This document shows, in pieces, positions 25,105 to 33,275 of a stretch of DNA of 41,852 nucleotides. The stretch lies in the NCBI GenBank assembly GCA_003605065.1, contig QZJM01000058.1, forward strand, positions 1-41,852, given 5' to 3'. The position numbers were made by a program, and so were the translations under genes. The stretch is from Dethiobacter sp. (GTDB taxonomy: Bacteria; Bacillota; Dethiobacteria; DTU022; UBA8154). Under the pieces are notes generated by a model that made no database searches, was not told where the DNA came from, and was given only the letters and a program-made list of their open reading frames with translations. Position 1 is the first letter of the stretch; each line of letters starts with the position of its first letter.

Positions 25105-25131
25105 ATTCTCCAGTATTTAAATATTTCCTTC
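25105..25131 (-). promoter_or_regulatory. Sigma-H promoter of spoVS
   Basis: On the minus strand GAAGGAAAT (25123-25131) and GAGAAT (25105-25110) are separated by 12 bases. Both match the published Bacillus sigma-H consensus RNAGGAWWW-N11/12-RNGAAT at every position. Transcription would start about 50 bases before spoVS. In B. subtilis spoVS is also under sigma-H. Confidence 0.8.
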
Positions 25132-25160
25132 ACTTAATTTAAAAAAATTTTTATATTCTT

Positions 25161-25943
25161 TTAAATATTATATTTCTTAACTATTCTCTTAATTTCCAAA
25201 GCTTTACCATTTAACGGGTTGATATGGAGATAAATGCCGTTTAAAATACATTCACCGCTGGCCAATTGCCAGTTTATCGGTAAGCCTTTTAAAAATCTAT
25301 CTAAAACTAAATCCGGATCTAAACCTAAAATGGAATTATAGGGACCTACCATGCCCGCATCACTAATATAGGCTGTTTTTCCCATATAGATTCTTTCATC
25401 GGCAGTCTGTATATGGGTATGAGTACCGATAATGGCACTGACCTTTTTTTTCAGGAACCATCCCATAGCCAGTTTTTCTGAGGTAGCTTCGGCATGGAAA
25501 TCTACAATTATATTTGGCGTAACTTTCTGTAACAGGGCAATTTCCCGTGCAGCAACCTGAAAAGGACAATCAACAGGGGGCATAAAAATACGGCCCATAA
25601 TGTTCAGTACACCAATGAAATAATCACCGCACGGAACGAGAGCCACGCCTTTTCCCGGGGCATGCAGGGACATGTTAGCCGGTCTTATTAATCTGGTTTC
25701 TTCATTAATAACTCCTAATATTTCCTTCCTGTCCCAAATATGATTACCTGTGGTAATAATATCTACTTTACTGTTAAACAGTTCATTCATTACAGGTGGA
25801 GTTATTCCTCTGCCACCGGCAGCATTTTCACCGTTTGCTATGACCAGATCTATTTTATAAATTTCCCTCAATTCCGGCAAAAAATTTTTTACAACTTTCC
25901 TGCCAGGACTTCCGACAATATCCCCCAAAAATAAAATATGCAA
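25161..25943 (-). CDS. ymdB: YmdB-type metallophosphoesterase (2',3'-cyclic nucleotide phosphodiesterase family)
   Basis: A two-metal calcineurin-fold enzyme with all ligand motifs: LFLGDIVGSPGRK, VIANGENAAGGRGIT, TTGNHIWDRKE, VDFHAEATSEKLAMGW and IGTHTHIQTADERI. The B. subtilis protein hydrolyses 2',3'-cAMP in vitro and influences biofilm and motility gene expression. Length 260 is typical. The TTG at 25943 follows AAGGTGG by a good distance. In Bacillus ymdB follows rny directly; here a 168-residue unknown gene lies between them with a 16-base gap to ymdB. Confidence 0.94.
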   Translation of the reverse strand: MHILFLGDIVGSPGRKVVKNFLPELREIYKIDLVIANGENAAGGRGITPPVMNELFNSKVDIITTGNHIWDRKEILGVINEETRLIRPANMSLHAPGKGVALVPCGDYFIGVLNIMGRIFMPPVDCPFQVAAREIALLQKVTPNIIVDFHAEATSEKLAMGWFLKKKVSAIIGTHTHIQTADERIYMGKTAYISDAGMVGPYNSILGLDPDLVLDRFLKGLPINWQLASGECILNGIYLHINPLNGKALEIKRIVKKYNI

Positions 25944-25959
25944 ATTTTCCCCACCTTAA

Positions 25960-26466
25960 TTATTTATCAAAAACATAAACTTTTCCGGCTTCACGAAAAG
26001 CAAGTAAATTTTCTTCATTTTCTTTTTTTCTGGACAACAGGTATTCGATCAAATCATCTTTATCAGTTTTTTTAATTTCCAAATAACCGTCATTACGTGT
26101 ATCTATAATAACATTATGTTTAAATTCACTTAAAATTAAATTGCTGACAAGGTTTATTTCTTCCACAGTGATACTTTTCTTATTGAAAGTAACCTGTAAT
26201 AGTGTCCATGATTTAGTAATTTTTCTGTTAATTTTAGGAATACTTTCTAATTTAGAGAGTTCACAATATGCTTGAACGCTTTCATAGAATACTTTTTTAA
26301 ATTTTTTGTATATTTCGTAGTTAATATTTATTTTTAACATAAAGGACAGTTTTAATTTAGCTTCAACCAAATTATAATTTATTGTAAATATATGGGGAAA
26401 GCGAACAAGTAAAAAAATTAATAAATCAACATTGGATAATTCCTCTGAATTCTGTTTGGGATTCAT
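25960..26466 (-). CDS. Unknown protein between rny and ymdB
   Basis: 168 residues, not recognised. It is mostly polar and rich in Lys, Asn, Ile and Glu, without a signal peptide or clear membrane segment; LLIFLLVRFPHIFTINYN near the N-terminus is hydrophobic but looks like a buried helix-strand unit rather than a transmembrane span. Two similar-looking halves (a helix followed by YNLVEAKLKLSFMLKI and later LLQVTFNKKSITVEEI) suggest an alpha/beta protein. The ATG at 26466 is preceded by GGAGTG; the longer frame to 26490 adds eight residues over that site. Its place in the rny-ymdB unit suggests an RNA-linked or sporulation role, but this is only context. Confidence 0.75.
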   Translation of the reverse strand: MNPKQNSEELSNVDLLIFLLVRFPHIFTINYNLVEAKLKLSFMLKININYEIYKKFKKVFYESVQAYCELSKLESIPKINRKITKSWTLLQVTFNKKSITVEEINLVSNLILSEFKHNVIIDTRNDGYLEIKKTDKDDLIEYLLSRKKENEENLLAFREAGKVYVFDK

Positions 26467-26603
26467 AAATATCACTCCTGACCTCAGCATTTACACATTT
26501 GGTGTATGAACTGCAGAAATCTAAAAACATCTTACCCCAATCTATAAAAGAATGAATAGATTTTAATATTCCATAATAACTTTATGAATTCCTTCTAAGA
26601 AAA

Positions 26604-26625
26604 GAAAAAAGTGCCTTACGGCACT
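26604..26625 (-). terminator. Intrinsic terminator after rny
   Basis: AGTGCC and GGCACT pair perfectly around GTAA on the minus strand, followed by six T. It separates rny from the unknown gene and ymdB. Confidence 0.85.
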
Positions 26626-26646
26626 ATTTACCATATTATTATAGTA

Positions 26647-28185
26647 TTACCTGGCGTATTCTACGGCTCTGGTTTCTCTGATAACTGTAACTTTGATCTG
26701 ACCGGGATATTCCAGCTCTTTCTCAATTTTTTTTGTAATATCCCTCGCCACTTTTATCGCCGTTAAATCATCTATTTTATCCGGTTTTACCATGATACGT
26801 ATTTCCCGTCCTGCCTGTATAGCGTATGCCTTTTCCACTCCTTCAAAGGAGTCTGCTATTTCCTCCAGTTTCTCCAGGCGCTTGATATAAGATTCAAGTG
26901 TTTCACGTCTCGCTCCGGGCCTTGCTGCAGAAATTGCATCAGCAGCTTGTATTAGTACTGCCTCCAGGGATTGAGGTTCAACATCACCATGATGAGCTGC
27001 AATCGCATTAGCTATTTCAAGGGATTCACGATATTTTTTAGCCAGTTCCGCTCCATTTATAACATGGGGCCCTTCAATTTCATGATCCAGGGCTTTGCCT
27101 ATATCATGAAGCAATCCTGCCCTTTTGGCAAATTTAACATCCAGACTAAGCTCAGAAGCTATGATACCAGCAAGATGTGCAACTTCCAGAGAATGTTTAA
27201 GTACATTCTGACCATAGCTAGTACGAAATTTTAATCTGCCTAGCATTCTCACCAGCTCTGGATGAAGTCCATGTACACCTATTTCAAAGGTAGCCTGTTC
27301 TCCTTCTTCCCGTATTTGAGCCTCAACTTCATGGCGGGCTTTTTCCACCATTTCTTCAATACGGGCAGGATGTATACGACCATCAACAATTAATTTTTCC
27401 AGAGCTATGCGTGCTACTTCTCTGCGAATAGGATCAAAACCGGATAAAATTACGGCCTCCGGTGTATCGTCGATAATTAAATCAATACCTGTCAGTGTTT
27501 CTAAGGTTCGTATATTTCTTCCTTCCCTGCCTATAATACGTCCCTTCATTTCATCATTAGGCAAGTTCACCACAGAAACTGTGGACTCGGAGACATGATC
27601 AGCCGCACAGCGTTGTATGGCCTGCGTAATAATCTCTCTCGCCCTTTTTTCTGCTTCTCCTTTAGCCTGCTGCTCAACATCCTTAATCATTTGGGCAGTT
27701 TCGTGCTGCATCTCATCTTTTACTCTTTTCAAAATAATTTCTTTTGCTTCTTCCGTTGATAACCCGGAAATTCTTTCAAGCTCTAAAAGCTGTTGTTTAT
27801 AGGTCTCTGTTAATTTATCACGAATAAGAGTATTTTCTTCCTCACGTTTTTTTAGCTCATCATCTCTCTTTTCTAATTGAGATGTCTTTTTATCCAGCGA
27901 TTCTTCTTTTTGTAGAATACGCCTTTCCAAACGTTGAACTTCTAAACGCCGTTCCTTTATTTCTTTTTCAAATTCATTTCTTAACCTGTGAACTTCTTCT
28001 TTAGCTTCTAATACTTTTTCTTTCTTTAATGTTTGGATCTTTTCTTCAGCTTCTTTTAAAATTTTTTCTGCCGCTTCTTCAGCAGATGCAGTTTTGGCCT
28101 CAGCAAAATATTTACGAATAAAGTATCCGGCGCCAAGACCTAGTAATATGCCAATTATTCCTGTAACAACTGCTAAATATTGCAA
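26647..28185 (-). CDS. rny: Ribonuclease Y
   Basis: Membrane-anchored endoribonuclease that starts mRNA decay in Firmicutes. One N-terminal transmembrane helix (about residues 5-25, [17 protein letters not shown]) is followed by a long charged coiled coil (about 35-200), a KH RNA-binding domain with [15 protein letters not shown] (about 225-240) and an HD domain with [12 protein letters not shown] and AAHHGD. Length 512 from the TTG at 28185 is typical. A GTG at 28197 is in frame but lies within the AGGAGGTGGG ribosome binding site, so TTG is preferred. A promoter with a long structured leader lies upstream (28224-28443). Confidence 0.95.
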   Translation of the reverse strand: MQYLAVVTGIIGILLGLGAGYFIRKYFAEAKTASAEEAAEKILKEAEEKIQTLKKEKVLEAKEEVHRLRNEFEKEIKERRLEVQRLERRILQKEESLDKKTSQLEKRDDELKKREEENTLIRDKLTETYKQQLLELERISGLSTEEAKEIILKRVKDEMQHETAQMIKDVEQQAKGEAEKRAREIITQAIQRCAADHVSESTVSVVNLPNDEMKGRIIGREGRNIRTLETLTGIDLIIDDTPEAVILSGFDPIRREVARIALEKLIVDGRIHPARIEEMVEKARHEVEAQIREEGEQATFEIGVHGLHPELVRMLGRLKFRTSYGQNVLKHSLEVAHLAGIIASELSLDVKFAKRAGLLHDIGKALDHEIEGPHVINGAELAKKYRESLEIANAIAAHHGDVEPQSLEAVLIQAADAISAARPGARRETLESYIKRLEKLEEIADSFEGVEKAYAIQAGREIRIMVKPDKIDDLTAIKVARDITKKIEKELEYPGQIKVTVIRETRAVEYAR

Positions 28186-28223
28186 TAAAATTCCCACCTC
28201 CTGCTGTTTTAGTTTCTTAAAGT

Positions 28224-28258
28224 AACAAAAATAATAAGCTGTGTAGTTTCACAGCTTA
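28224..28258 (-). terminator. Terminator-like hairpin in the rny leader
   Basis: TAAGCTGTG and CACAGCTTA (28250-28258 and 28235-28243) pair perfectly over 9 bp around AAACTA and are followed by TTATTTTTGTT. It could end a short RNA about 180 nt long or act as an attenuator before rny. Its 5' arm shares four bases (28255-28258) with the closing helix of the upstream structured element, so both cannot be complete at once. Confidence 0.6.
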
Positions 28259-28385
28259 AAATAGAATGACCATCTTCTCCCTTTTGAAGAATGATCAGAA
28301 TGATCTGCACTTTTACTTACCAAAGGATTTATCTAAAATGCCGCTGGTAGCTATGGCATCACTCAATGGTCACATCTATTTTAAG
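28255..28385 (-). ncRNA. Candidate structured RNA in the rny leader (undescribed riboswitch-like element or sRNA)
   Basis: On the minus-strand transcript CTTAAAATAGA (28375-28385) pairs perfectly with TCTATTTTAAG (28255-28265), and TGACCAT (28366-28372) pairs with ATGGTCA (28267-28273), giving an 18-bp closing helix with a 2x1 internal loop. Inside are three hairpins: GATGCC/GGCATT (28355-28360 with 28337-28342), GATCA-ttc-TGATC (28293-28305) and CTTC/GAAG (28286-28289 with 28274-28277; loop AAAAGGGA). The single-stranded CCTTTGGTA (28318-28326) is complementary to TACCA in the first hairpin loop and to AAAGG in the last loop, so pseudoknots are possible. It matches no riboswitch class, T-box or 6S RNA I can recognise. 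The pairing is seen in the sequence; its function is inference. Confidence 0.6.
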
Positions 28386-28414
28386 AACACCGGTTTTTAC
28401 TGTTTCTTGAAACA

Positions 28415-28443
28415 ATTTTATCCTCTTTATAGGGTTATGTCAA
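28415..28443 (-). promoter_or_regulatory. Sigma-A promoter driving the structured leader and rny
   Basis: Perfect TTGACA (28438-28443) and TAAAAT (28415-28420) with 17-base spacing on the minus strand. Transcription should start near 28408, about 220 bases before rny and just before the structured element. Confidence 0.8.
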
Positions 28444-28483
28444 GTAAGAAAAGTTTTTTAAATAATGTTAATTTAATAATAAT

Positions 28484-29509
28484 TTAATTAAGATTGCTGC
28501 CCTGTTTCTCTTCTTCTTTTTTGGCGTCTAAAAGGTTGTATGCCTGGCGAATTTGTTTCTCTATTTCATTAAATATTTCCTTGTTTTCCTTTAAAAACTC
28601 TTTGGCATTATCTCTTCCCTGCCCTACTTTTTCTTCTTTATAGGAATACCATGTTCCACTTTTTTTGATAATCTCTTTTTCAATGGCCAGATCAAGAATG
28701 CATCCTTCCCTGGAAATACCTTCCCCGTAAATAATATCAAAATCTGCTTGTCTGAAAGGCGGAGCTACTTTGTTTTTCACAACCTTGGCCCTGGTCCGGT
28801 TGCCGATCATATCATTACCCTGTTTTAAAGTTTCCAGCTTCCGTACATCAAGCCTTACGGAGGCATAAAACTTTAACGCCCTGCCACCGGGTGTAACTTC
28901 AGGATTGCCAAACATAATACCTACTTTTTCCCGGATTTGATTTATAAAGAGCGCTGTTGTTTGCGATTTACTGATAGCTCCGGATAATTTTCTCATGGCC
29001 TGAGACATAAGACGCGCCTGTAAGCCTACATGCATATCTCCCATCTCTCCCTCAATCTCAGCACGGGGAACCAGGGCAGCCACGGAATCAATAACCAGAA
29101 CATCAATTGCTCCACTGCGAACCAGTGCCTCAGCGATTTCCAGAGCCTGCTCACCTGTATCGGGTTGGGAAACCAGCAGTTCATCAATATTAACACCCAG
29201 CTTTTTGGCATAAACCGGATCGAGGGCGTGCTCAGCATCTATAAATGCTGCAAAACCTCCTGTCTTCTGCGCTTCAGAAATTACATGTAAAGCTACTGTA
29301 GTTTTTCCGGAAGATTCAGGACCAAAAATTTCAATAATCCTCCCCCTGGGCAGGCCTCCAACTCCCAGCGCAATATCCAGTGATAACGCCCCCGTGGGGA
29401 TCACACTGATATTAGCCCTGATTTCAGAACCAAGTTTCATAATGGAACCTTTCCCAAATTGCTTTTCTATTTGCAGTACGGCCATTTCTAATGCTTTCTT
29501 CTTTTCCAT
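28484..29509 (-). CDS. recA: Recombinase RecA
   Basis: RecA forms filaments on single-stranded DNA, performs strand exchange and triggers LexA self-cleavage. Motifs: [12 protein letters not shown], Walker [46 protein letters not shown], the L1/L2 DNA-binding loops around [15 protein letters not shown] and [22 protein letters not shown]. Length 341 is normal. AGGAGG lies upstream of the ATG at a rather long 15-base distance. No intein is present. A LexA-box-like site sits 32-45 bases upstream. Confidence 0.98.
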   Translation of the reverse strand: MEKKKALEMAVLQIEKQFGKGSIMKLGSEIRANISVIPTGALSLDIALGVGGLPRGRIIEIFGPESSGKTTVALHVISEAQKTGGFAAFIDAEHALDPVYAKKLGVNIDELLVSQPDTGEQALEIAEALVRSGAIDVLVIDSVAALVPRAEIEGEMGDMHVGLQARLMSQAMRKLSGAISKSQTTALFINQIREKVGIMFGNPEVTPGGRALKFYASVRLDVRKLETLKQGNDMIGNRTRAKVVKNKVAPPFRQADFDIIYGEGISREGCILDLAIEKEIIKKSGTWYSYKEEKVGQGRDNAKEFLKENKEIFNEIEKQIRQAYNLLDAKKEEEKQGSNLN

Positions 29510-29540
29510 TTTATTATGTAACTGCCTCCTTAACCGGTAT

Positions 29541-29554
29541 AAAACACCTGTTTG
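29541..29554 (-). promoter_or_regulatory. Candidate SOS box upstream of recA
   Basis: CAAACAGGTGTTTT on the minus strand matches the LexA consensus CGAACRNRYGTTYG at all but two positions, and shares the CAAAC half-site with the lexA box at 8643. It lies between weak promoter elements TTAGAA and TTATAC spaced by 17 bases. Confidence 0.5.
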
Positions 29555-29723
29555 CTTTCTTCTAAGTTATTCTTTATCCAAAGGAAAATTCCTGCCTTCT
29601 TTACTTATTTTCCAACAAAATTTCTCGCAGGGGTTTATAAAGAGAACCGGTTGGTCGCAGTGTACTTTTTATTAAATAAATTTTATCCACAAGTAATATG
29701 TTCCTGCATTCCCATAAAAGTAA

Positions 29724-31121
29724 TTAATTCTGAAAAATGAAGCGTTCAAAACTGAAATTCAAAGGAAATTGCGTTACTTTAATTAAATCCGCACTAAAAG
29801 GAAAAAAAACGCCTTCTGCCTCTGAATATCGAAAATTCAGCAAAATAAGGCTGAAATTAATATCCAGGTTTTTTAATCCTCTGATACCCGAAGCTCCTGT
29901 AGTTCCGGCATTTATTTCGATATAGTTTTCTCCTTTTTTAATATAGGGTTTATGCTGATGCCCTCCTAGAAGTATATAATTATTGTTACGGAGATATTTA
30001 AAAAATTCAGGATTATGGGCAGCAATTATATCGGCCCTTTCAGCCCCGTTAACAATTTCGTGCAATTTCTTTGCTGTGTTTTCCATGGCAGTGTCATCTG
30101 CTACAACCATAGCTGTCGAATATGATGCGGGATCAGCAATACCAGCTATGTTAAGACCTGCTATTTCAATTATGCCTTCCTCCAGGACGGTTACATTTTT
30201 AATTTTTTTAAGCTGCTCTACTACCAAAGGGGATTCATGATTTCCCGGAATAAAAATATAAGGAATATCAATATTGGTAAAAAATTGTGAAAATAATTCC
30301 ATTTCCAGTAACGTTCCATAATCTACCAGATCTCCCGTATCAATAATCATTTCCACGTCAAAGGTTTCCACAATACGCTGAATAAAGTCAAAAGCAGCAG
30401 GGTTATTATGAATATCTGAAACATGGAGAATCCTTTTAGTATCTTTATTTTCAACCAGTGGATTATTTTTTTCAATTTCTTTATGTAAAAAAGATATATT
30501 TTCAACTACCTCCATAAACTGTATGCCGATATTTTCGATGACACCTATTCCTTCCTGCAGGGTACTTAAAACCCAGGGAGCAGCTTCCAGGATCCCTTCA
30601 TATTCAGCCCTAGAAAATGCTGTCATATTAAAAGAAAGTAGCGCCACTGTTAGAAAAAACAACAATACCAAAATATTTACCAATCCGGCCCAGAACATCT
30701 CTTTTTTATTAATATTATGGCGCGTCCATAAAAGTATACTCGCCATACCCAAAAAGAAAGCTAGAAGTAAAAGAGAAGTTATATATTTAATAATATTTAT
30801 TTTTATTTCCCGAATAATCTTTTCCGGCCAGAAACCTGTTTGGGAGAAGTTTCCAATAAATTCCGACATTTCTTCCAGGTTAATGTTTTTAAGGGTAAGA
30901 TGAAAATCAAGAGGTGGAATATGCGTAGGAGCAATGATTTTCCCGAGTGGAGGAAAATGAATAAATGTCCGGCCGCTACCCATAAATTTTAAACTCGCCT
31001 CAAACTCAAAAGCCCCGGCAGAAAAATTTGCCGGGCTCAGGAATTGTATTACCAGGATCATAAATAACAAACTAAAAACAATTTTTTTAGTTTTATCAAA
31101 TAACTTTTTGTTTAAGTTCAT
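29724..31121 (-). CDS. Membrane-anchored metallophosphoesterase
   Basis: 465 residues. An N-terminal hydrophobic segment (about residues 12-32) and two more (about 130-150 and 165-185) flank an extracytoplasmic region of about 95 residues; the C-terminal half is a calcineurin-type phosphoesterase with ILHVSDIHNNPAAFD, MIIDTGDLVDYG, FIPGNHESP, IAAHNPEF and LLGGHQHKPYI. All metal-ligand positions are filled. The substrate is unknown. The ATG at 31121 is chosen because TGGAGAAG stands just before it; a longer frame to 31205 would run deep into the upstream protease gene. With this start it overlaps that gene by 26 bases, pointing to one transcript. Confidence 0.85.
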   Translation of the reverse strand: MNLNKKLFDKTKKIVFSLLFMILVIQFLSPANFSAGAFEFEASLKFMGSGRTFIHFPPLGKIIAPTHIPPLDFHLTLKNINLEEMSEFIGNFSQTGFWPEKIIREIKINIIKYITSLLLLAFFLGMASILLWTRHNINKKEMFWAGLVNILVLLFFLTVALLSFNMTAFSRAEYEGILEAAPWVLSTLQEGIGVIENIGIQFMEVVENISFLHKEIEKNNPLVENKDTKRILHVSDIHNNPAAFDFIQRIVETFDVEMIIDTGDLVDYGTLLEMELFSQFFTNIDIPYIFIPGNHESPLVVEQLKKIKNVTVLEEGIIEIAGLNIAGIADPASYSTAMVVADDTAMENTAKKLHEIVNGAERADIIAAHNPEFFKYLRNNNYILLGGHQHKPYIKKGENYIEINAGTTGASGIRGLKNLDINFSLILLNFRYSEAEGVFFPFSADLIKVTQFPLNFSFERFIFQN

Positions 31122-32604
31122 TTTTCTTCTCCATTTTGAGAAGTTCACGCAAATAGTCGCCGTTAATTCTTTCTTTTTCCAGTAAATAAGCGGCCGCCTT
31201 TTCAATTATATTTTTACAATCTTTAATTAAGCCCCGAACCTTTTCTTCCTGGATGTTAAGAATTTCTTTTAAGTTTTCATGAAGAAGACCGCTGGGAAGA
31301 TCACTGCTGCTTACAACACCCAGGGAAGACATACCTGAATTTATTATTTTTTTCGCCAGTTCGATGGCCTGTTGAAAATCATTTGCTGCACCGGTACTGC
31401 GGCTGCCAAGAAGCTCTTCTTCGCTTAGCGCACCTCCCAGTAAAATGGCAATTTGCCCTTCCAGGTATTCCTTGGTGTAAATATAACTATCCTTTTCAGG
31501 CTTCTGCCGGATATACCCCATTGCCTTTCCCCGAGGTATAATCGTAATTGCAGAAATAGAATGCGGTTTAAGGGATTCACTTACAAGAGCATGGCCTATT
31601 TCATGGATGGCAATGCGCCTGCATTCCTCCTCCTCCGGTCGTTTTTCGAGCTTTTCTCCCATTATTACTTTGTCAATGGCTTCATAAAAATGTCTTTTTC
31701 CCAGGCGATTACATTTCTCACGAAAAGCCGCTATAGCTGCCTCGTTTGCCAGGCTTTCCAGGTGAGCTCCGGAAAAACCGAAAGTTTCAGCAGCAATATT
31801 ATTTAATTTAACATCCCTGGCAAGCGGCTTATTTCGAGTATGAAGTTTTAAGATCTGCAGTCTTCCTTCCATGTCGGGAAGATCAACTTGAACGATACGA
31901 TCGAAGCGCCCTGGACGTAATAAAGCGCTATCTAAAAGGTCAGATCTGTTGGTAGCCCCGATCAACAGTATGCGAATTTCATCATCGAGGCTGAGACCGT
32001 CCATTTCCACCAGGAGTTGGTTTAAGGTCTGGTCATATTCATGGTGAGAACTGTGAGTTCCTCTTTTTGAACCCAGGATCTCTATCTCATCTACAAAAAT
32101 AATGGCACTCAGTTTATTCTTTTTTTTAGCTGTGTTTCGGGCCTGTTGGAAAAGCTGCCTGACCCTTTGCGCTCCCACACCTGCATACATTTCAATAAAC
32201 TCACTGCCTGCTGCCGCTAAAAATACAGAATCCGTATAAGAAGCTGCCGCTTTAGCCAGGAGTGTTTTCCCTGTTCCCGGAGGACCAACCAGGAGAATTC
32301 CTTTTAAAGGCCTTATCCCCATCACGCTAATCTTCTCCGGAATCTTAATAAATTCCATGGCCTCCAGCAGTTCTTTTTTGGCCGTATTTTGACCGCCGAT
32401 ATCATCAAATGATATCTTTGTCTTTATCTTATGTTTATTATTTTTTAAAGGAGTAAATTCCTTTAAACCGCCTCTTACATCCAGTACTTTAAATAAAAGA
32501 AAAAAAATACCCAGCAAAAACAATACGGGATAAATATTAAAACCTAACCAGATCAGGCTGATTATTACTCCCAGGACAACCCCTACTCCAACTTCCTTAA
32601 GCAT
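31096..32604 (-). CDS. FtsH-like AAA+ zinc protease lacking the outer domain
   Basis: 502 residues. Two closely spaced hydrophobic helices (about 5-22 and 25-42) replace the usual pair separated by a 70-residue periplasmic domain. The AAA+ module has Walker A GPPGTGKT (107-114), Walker B IIFVDEI (168-174), the second region of homology with ATNR and RPGRFDR (217-236) and a pore loop EMYAGVGA (usual form MFVGVGA). The M41 peptidase has HEIGH (334-338) and the third zinc ligand Asp in GAANDFQQA (Asp409). It is thus probably an active, ATP-dependent membrane protease, but a short paralogue rather than the house-keeping FtsH (about 600-650). It overlaps the preceding small membrane protein gene by 8 bases. 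Confidence 0.88.
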   Translation of the reverse strand: MLKEVGVGVVLGVIISLIWLGFNIYPVLFLLGIFFLLFKVLDVRGGLKEFTPLKNNKHKIKTKISFDDIGGQNTAKKELLEAMEFIKIPEKISVMGIRPLKGILLVGPPGTGKTLLAKAAASYTDSVFLAAAGSEFIEMYAGVGAQRVRQLFQQARNTAKKKNKLSAIIFVDEIEILGSKRGTHSSHHEYDQTLNQLLVEMDGLSLDDEIRILLIGATNRSDLLDSALLRPGRFDRIVQVDLPDMEGRLQILKLHTRNKPLARDVKLNNIAAETFGFSGAHLESLANEAAIAAFREKCNRLGKRHFYEAIDKVIMGEKLEKRPEEEECRRIAIHEIGHALVSESLKPHSISAITIIPRGKAMGYIRQKPEKDSYIYTKEYLEGQIAILLGGALSEEELLGSRSTGAANDFQQAIELAKKIINSGMSSLGVVSSSDLPSGLLHENLKEILNIQEEKVRGLIKDCKNIIEKAAAYLLEKERINGDYLRELLKMEKKNELKQKVI

Positions 32605-33151
32605 TACTTACCTCCGTTGAGAAAGTTAAGGGAATAACTTCGTAAAGATAATTATCCTTTGCAGACAATTGCACGTATATCCTTTTTTGATCCACCCAGA
32701 GCCGGTAATATTCCAGGTCCTGTTCCTGCTCAAGCAACTGGAAGATCTCGTGGCTCATTTTAGTGTAATTTCCCAATCTTTCTCCTTCCATTAAGGCAAA
32801 ATGTATTTTTCCATAAAGTGATTCCAGGTAGGTATCTCTTTGGTCTATTAAGGTGATTTGAAAAGAATTACCGGCATAGGTTAAAAGTAAAACCTCTTCA
32901 ATATTTTGATATGTTTTGTAAAGATCTCCTACTTTGTTTAATGTTATAGAGATTTCTGTATTTTGCTTGCTTTTACTTTTTATGTCTACATCTTTTACTG
33001 CCTCAATTTCCAAAAGTGCTTCCTTTAATGGTTCTTTGATTAAACGTTGCTGGCGCCAGTAATTAACCGCATAAATTGAAGTAAATGTAAGCAAAAACGC
33101 CAGGACAACAACAGGCCATTTTAAATTAAAGTGCACCAGTACCAGCCCCAT
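32597..33151 (-). CDS. Unknown membrane-anchored protein, partner of the FtsH-like protease
   Basis: About 184 residues, not recognised. One membrane helix near the N-terminus (LKWPVVVLAFLLTFTSIYAV is its core) is followed by an about 150-residue soluble domain of alternating strands and helices. The gene overlaps the protease gene by 8 bases, so translation is probably coupled and a working partnership is likely. A frame to the ATG at 33181 exists, but that ATG lies inside a TATAAT -10 box, so transcripts from this promoter would start after it; the ATG at 33151 is preferred, although it has no good ribosome binding site. Confidence 0.65.
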   Translation of the reverse strand: MGLVLVHFNLKWPVVVLAFLLTFTSIYAVNYWRQQRLIKEPLKEALLEIEAVKDVDIKSKSKQNTEISITLNKVGDLYKTYQNIEEVLLLTYAGNSFQITLIDQRDTYLESLYGKIHFALMEGERLGNYTKMSHEIFQLLEQEQDLEYYRLWVDQKRIYVQLSAKDNYLYEVIPLTFSTEVSNA

Positions 33152-33179
33152 TAGTTTACATAAATTATTTATATAATAC

Positions 33180-33209
33180 ATTATAACAAATAGACTATTG
33201 TAAAAGCAA
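33180..33209 (-). promoter_or_regulatory. Likely promoter of the protease operon
   Basis: Minus-strand TTGCTT (33204-33209) and perfect TATAAT (33180-33185), 18 bases apart, directly after the rimO terminator. Confidence 0.5.
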
Positions 33210-33210
33210 T

Positions 33211-33246
33211 AAAAAAACCCTTTCTTTTTTATCTCAGGGTTTTTTC
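33211..33246 (-). terminator. Intrinsic terminator after rimO
   Basis: AAAAAACCCT and AGGGTTTTTTT pair on the minus strand around a 14-base loop and are followed by a T-run. It lies 30 bases past the rimO stop. Its far end abuts the next promoter's -35. Confidence 0.7.
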
Positions 33247-33275
33247 ACAAATCACAGTTATCTTATTTGCCATAT

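Noticed and set aside
28224-28410. 6S RNA as an explanation for the recA-rny structured region
   Set aside because: The size (about 180 nt) and promoter/terminator fit, but the interior folds into separate short hairpins rather than one long apical stem with a central bubble, and no 6S-like sequence blocks were seen.
28401-28414. Small hairpin TGTTTCAAGAAACA directly after the rny -10 box
   Set aside because: It straddles the expected transcription start, so only part of it would be in the RNA.
29642-29656. AACCGGTT-centred palindrome upstream of recA as an SOS box
   Set aside because: The half-site spacing does not fit the LexA consensus; the 29541-29554 site fits better.
29724-31205. Longer metallophosphoesterase starting at 31205
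   Set aside because: It would overlap the protease gene by 110 bases; the ATG at 31121 follows a clear GGAGAAG.
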